A stretch of DNA of 64,000 nucleotides from Anaeramoeba flamelloides (taxonomy: Eukaryota; Metamonada; Anaeramoebidae), in NCBI GenBank assembly GCA_027625915.1, contig JANTQA010000057.1, forward strand, positions 5,952,001 through 6,016,000. The letters run 5' to 3'. The position numbers and the translations under genes were made by a program. This document shows, piece by piece, positions 60,311-64,000 of the stretch (positions are counted from its first letter, which is position 1; each line of letters opens with the position of its first letter). Under the pieces are notes generated by a model. The model made no database searches. It was not told the DNA's origin and saw only the letters and a list, made by a program, of their open reading frames with translations.

Positions 60311-60619
60311 GTGTTTTGGATACCTCTTCATTGTTTTTTTCAGATGATGTTGAAATGGAATGTCTGATTTTATTATTTGGAAATATACGATAAACTGGTG
60401 TTGAACATTTAGGACAGCATTTTGATCTCCTAATCTCTACATACGACAAGATACATTCACCTATTTATTTATTAAAAACAACATCATCAGCATTGAATTA
60501 ACAATTCAAAGAAGAAAAAAAGGAAAGGATCGCTTACAACAAAAATTATGCCCACAATTACAAGACACACAATACTCTATTTCCTCATAACAAATTGGAC
60601 ATTGAAAATTTTTATTCAT
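56140..60619 (-). CDS. RNF170-like RING E3 ubiquitin ligase with C-terminal DUF1232
   Basis: Three exons on minus: 60619-60538, 60460-60324 and 56499-56140, phases 1 and 0, all GT-AG; 192 aa. RING: CPICYEEIEYCVSCNCGHNF, then CCECILSYVEIRRSKCCPKC, matching RNF170's CPVC..NCGHLFCGACIIAYW..CPIC. After a short linker (SEKNNEE-ISEEDKIDFDKRL) comes DUF1232: AYLLIPFDLIPITLGFVGII then DDLILLVWCLF (human RNF170: [22 protein letters not shown]). Two hydrophobic spans make it a membrane protein, by family an ER E3 (RNF170 acts in ERAD of IP3 receptors). The N-terminal membrane helix of animal RNF170 is missing; the protein begins six residues before the first RING Cys. Each half alone is short; the phase match and shared linker pattern justify joining them across a 3.8-kb intron. 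Confidence 0.85.
56660..57190. repeat. Segmental repeat, partner at 40060-40510
   Basis: Continues past the shared core into gaatttttgattttttgagg then cactttgagtgaaatgatgt, which corresponds to the foldback-free target at 40560/40970. Confidence 0.75.
58560..59280. repeat. Modular palindrome array, third large copy
   Basis: Same modules as 46025-46640: ttccagaattaaaatgaatt..tcttttgaattttggaaagc, then aagtgccgtcaagtgcctag, the aggttttttgttactttaga..taaacagaaaatttattaaa palindrome, repeated ctattgatttt..aaaactcaagaaaacctaacgg, and a final ttttttttactatatgaaat inverted pair. Module order differs from the other copies. Confidence 0.85.
59285..59320. repeat. (TA)n microsatellite
   Basis: Pure TA repeat at the edge of the palindrome array. 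Confidence 0.95.
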
Positions 60620-63600
60620 TTTGATGTGTTTAGTTAAGATCTTTGATTTAATAGTGGTGATGTCAGAAAAATGATTTCTTAAACTTTGATATAAATTATC
60701 AAAAAAAAAACTATCTATTGAGTGTTACAAGAACAGAGAAAAGACAGAACAGTAGTCTAAAAAGAAGGTTTTTCAATCAGTAAACACCAACGAAAAAAAA
60801 AGATACCGATTATTTCAATATAATTTAATGTTTACAATCCATAAAATTGGAAAAAAGATTATATGGTGTTAAGTGGAAATTTTATTTTGGTTCTGAGTTT
60901 ATCATTCTTGGACTTAGGTATACAACTTTCTTGTGATCAAAAAATGAAACTTGCACTTTTTTTTTTGAAAATCGAATTTCAGGAATGTAAGGAAAGTAGA
61001 GTGGATGATATATAAAGGCAAAAAAGTGATTTTTAGGTATTTGAAATTGAAATGGGATAAAATTATCTCTGATTGTCCTGTTTTTCTGAATTCCTTTTTA
61101 TTGGGATTCTTATTTCACTCGAAATATATCAATGTATAAAGGCATATATTAATATATATATATATATAAGCCAAATTTCAAAATTAGGTGCAAACTTTGT
61201 TATTATATTTTTTTTATTTTTTCGTTTGTCTTTCAAAAAATAAAATGGTTACACTATATTTTTATTTGTTAATCTATATTGGATATTATCTCAAAAAACT
61301 TTAGTAAAATACATTATTATTCAAAAAAAAAACAATTAAACAGATTTTTTTCTGATAATAATCTACCGCTATTTTTGATATTAAGCTTATATTAACAACT
61401 GAACAAATGAACTAAGCTCTCGAATTACAATCTATTACTTTATAAGTTTCTTGATTGGTAGATTGTAAAAAAAAGATCTTGATATTTTTTATTTATTTAT
61501 TATTCAAATATCACTTTTTAAACTCTGTTTTATTTGGTATTTATATAAAAATTTATATTGTTTTTTGAAAATTGAGTATAAGGAAAGAAAATTACAACAC
61601 AAAATAAAACAAACAATATTTATTATTGTGTCTCTTCGACCTTATTTATCATAGACTCTTTAATTTCGATTTTCGAAAAAAAAAGAAAAATTCATTTTTT
61701 GATCACTATTAGATCCCATACCAAGTTGAAGATCGATCAGATAAGAATGAAAATACCATTCCTTGTGTACCTAACCCAAGATAATTTTTTTTTTACCATT
61801 TCGGGAATTCTAAACCTTAAAACAAGTTTTTATTTGATTTCCATTTTATCTAATACAAAAACTATACCTTCAAAACAGCTAGTTGTAAAGAATACTTGAA
61901 AATGTCTGAATATTTTTTTTTATTTTTACAATGAGATTTAAAATTTAAATCATTCAAAACTTACACAAATATTTCAAAAATGGAATAAAAACTGTAAAAA
62001 TATTTTATTTGAATTTATCATTATTCTGCACCAATTTTTGTTCGATACAATTAGTTTTAAGAATTAACTTTTCCATTGAATAGAACGAAGTTATTTCTAA
62101 TTTTTCCTAAAATGCCTAAGGAGTTAGCGTCAGCATAGCTGCGCTATAATCAAAGTTTGTTGTAATTCAGTGTATATGATATTAGTGCGCCATGGCTCAA
62201 ATAGTTTCTATATCTCTAAAAAATTTATTTTAAATTTTATTACACAATAAATTCTTTCATTTTTTGTTTACCAAATTAATCAATTAAAAAATAATCCAAG
62301 TTATAAAGTACAAAATTATTTGAAAATAATTTTGATACAGAAAAAAATTAACCAACAGCAAAAATATTTAAAATGGAAGGATTCAACTTCTATTCTAAAG
62401 TTAAAAAAATTATACAAATTATCTTAATAGATATTCTTATTTTATGAACAAAAATAAATCACAATTTTGTCAATTGTGTAAAATAAATAAAGATTTGGAT
62501 ATCATTGAAGATTTGGACCATTTTGTCTGGAACTGCCCAGCCTATGAAAATAATCGTAAAATCTGGATTTCTGAATTAAAAAAAAAATAATTTTTCACTT
62601 ATTTTAAATAATAATAATATTTATAATATTATTAATAAACAAGATTCAATTTCTTTATTAGCTCTAGTAGATCATAAGACTATGTTTGAATCTATTATAG
62701 GATTTATAAATTCAAGTTTAGGAATTCTGGCAAACAAGAGGTTTTCTAAACTCCTCCCTTAAATTATAATAAAAAAAATTCTTACATTTTTACTAATGAT
62801 CACAATTAATCATTTTCATTTATGGAAATTTTTTTTTTAATCCCTTTTTCCAAATCTAAAGATAGAATCACAGATAATTGAATTCCAGTAATTTTATAAT
62901 TCATATTTAGAACTTTCAAAAGTATCATTTTTTTTTATTTTTTTTTTTTAAAAATTAACTCAATAATCACCAACATAAAAACACAAATAATGATTAGTTC
63001 TGTTTGGTATTGATTAAATGAAAGGTAGAATCAATATATTTTTAATATTTCTGAAAGAATTTGTCAAAATAATCTATTAGTTAATTTTATAAATTTTTAA
63101 AAAAAAAATGAATTTTTAAATATTAATCTACATTTCACTACATATTTAAGAAAGATATTTTGCAACATTGAAGTCTGAATATTGATAATTCAATCTTTGA
63201 ATTTTTGGTGAAATGGAATTTTTTTTCTGAAATTCTTGGGTTTTTTATTAATACATAGATCATTTTTTTATTGTTATGATCAACAAATATTACTAATTGA
63301 CTAATCAATTTTTTAGAGATATTTGAACCCTTCAGCACTAATGTGGTTACACTAAAATATAAGATACTTGGATCTTAAGCTTCTTCTTTTGGAAGTTAAT
63401 CTCTTAAGTCATAAACCTTGATTTTTTTAAGGTGATAAATATGTGTTACCAATTTTGGTTGCCTGATCGTATTCAAATTTTAATTCTTAGAATCGTTTCT
63501 TTAAGTAAAGGTCGACTTTTTAAATAAAAAGGGGTGGAATATACACTTTTATAAATTTATACAGAAAATTGATATAAATAAAATTTTTATTTTTAGAAAT

Positions 63601-64000
63601 AAATTAATTGGTTGGTTTGATCTTTCAAATAAAACACTAATATTTATTACAATATTGTAAAGAAGTATTTAATTTCAAATTATTTTTTTATAGTTTTTCT
63701 TATTAGGAATGTTGCAGTCAAGGTTCAGTATTTGTGGAGAATATATAAATTCTAAATTTGGTTTTCATATTTCCAAAATCTGAAAATATGATTTTATTTG
63801 AATTTTACATTATTAAAAGTGTTTCTCATTTTTTAACTTTTCATTTTTTTTTTATCCAAATCAAAAAAATAAATGATAATTTAATCGAATCTATCAAATA
63901 TTCCCGAAAATACCCGAAAATCGAAAATACCCGAAATTTTTTTAACCACTAAAAAACACTTTTTGAACAACTTTTAAGAAACCTGTTGCCAATATACATA
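60620..64000. other. Intergenic to window end
   Basis: Holds a perfect short hairpin at 62118-62141, a LINE 3' fragment (62380-62770) and a small cccgaaaata repeat at 63903-63937. No protein gene seen; the frames at 61699-61899 and 63758-63952 are A/T-rich without recognisable motifs. Confidence 0.6.
62380..62770 (+). mobile_element. 5'-truncated LINE, zinc-knuckle end of ORF
   Basis: Reads YLNRYSYFMNKNKSQFCQLC, then EDLDHFVWNCPAYENNRKIW: C-x2-C..H-x4-C intact, the C-terminal knuckle of non-LTR reverse transcriptases. LNRYSYFMNKNKSQFC aligns with LNRYYYVINKNSNKFC of the 17.4-kb copy, so same family. A stop follows ISELKKK; another frame then reads DHKTMFESIIGFINSSLGIL and stops near 62761, followed by an A-rich tail. 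Probably a dead fragment with one or two frame breaks. Confidence 0.78.

Larger units (their letters stand above)
56500..60323 (-). other. 3.8-kb intron of the RNF170-like gene
   Basis: Donor GTATCC at 60323, acceptor TAATAG at 56500. It carries a segmental copy (56660-57190), a Tc1/mariner-type element (57758-59699) and, inside that, a palindrome array (58560-59280) and a TA run (59285-59320). No gene of its own is seen. Confidence 0.75.

Noticed and set aside
62105-62200. tRNA gene or tRNA-derived SINE on the minus strand (A-box-like tagcgcagc)
   Set aside because: No convincing D-loop GG, anticodon stem or B box follows; only a short hairpin is supported.
63903-63937. Telomere-like repeat (cccgaaaata units)
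   Set aside because: Only three imperfect units and the sequence continues as ordinary A/T-rich DNA.

Overview
The window is a very A+T-rich piece of eukaryotic nuclear DNA, by eye about four-fifths A+T outside the genes. Genes are few and far apart, and several have GT-AG introns that keep the reading frame when joined. Stops used are TAA and TGA, so this is not a ciliate-type recoded genome. The gene set is generic eukaryotic: an AMPK-related kinase, a calponin-homology protein, a PRPP synthetase, a TRF4-type nucleotidyltransferase and an RNF170-type E3. Together with very long A/T intergenic tracts and S/D/K-rich disordered proteins, it suggests a free-living protist, perhaps an amoeba of the Anaeramoeba or amoebozoan kind. 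That placement is a guess from style, not from a marker gene. I see no rRNA, tRNA or CRISPR.

Layout: (1) 1-8001, minus: five-exon AMPK-related (BRSK/Gin4-like) kinase, cut by the left edge; its last visible intron is 6.4 kb and holds two nested inverted-repeat transposons. (2) 8-15.9 kb: no gene, but part is an old transposon-free copy of that intron's sequence. (3) 15876-16597, plus: small two-exon unknown gene. (4) 17-21 kb: LINE 3' fragment, TA-flanked MITE and other repeats. (5) 21636-23876, minus: CH-domain protein with an S/D-rich middle and a novel C-terminal half. (6) 24-31.6 kb: tandem duplication, a LINE insertion with unusually long flanking repeats, a modular palindrome array and a candidate Pol III small RNA. 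(7) 31647-32516, plus: unknown low-complexity protein. (8) 37002-38326, minus: three-exon PRPP synthetase of a divergent class. (9) 44621-45445, plus: predicted surface type I membrane protein with CHB_HEX-like repeats. (10) 45.8-49 kb: palindrome array and a second MITE copy. (11) 49411-51445, minus: a small two-exon gene and a TRF4/PAPD5-like polymerase. (12) 56140-60619, minus: RNF170-like RING plus DUF1232 E3 gene with a 3.8-kb transposon-bearing intron. (13) 60.6-64 kb: a LINE 3' fragment and otherwise nothing coding.

The genes do not form a pathway or operon; each is an independent eukaryotic locus. What ties the window together is its repeat ecology: one LINE family (three 3' fragments), at least three TA-flanked inverted-repeat element types, a modular palindrome array seen at about six places, and segmental copies that preserve empty target sites. 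I do not see a convincing new defence or mobile system. The best candidates for something undescribed are the palindrome arrays, the LINE with direct flanking repeats of over 100 bp, and the structured Pol III-like RNA near 30 kb.
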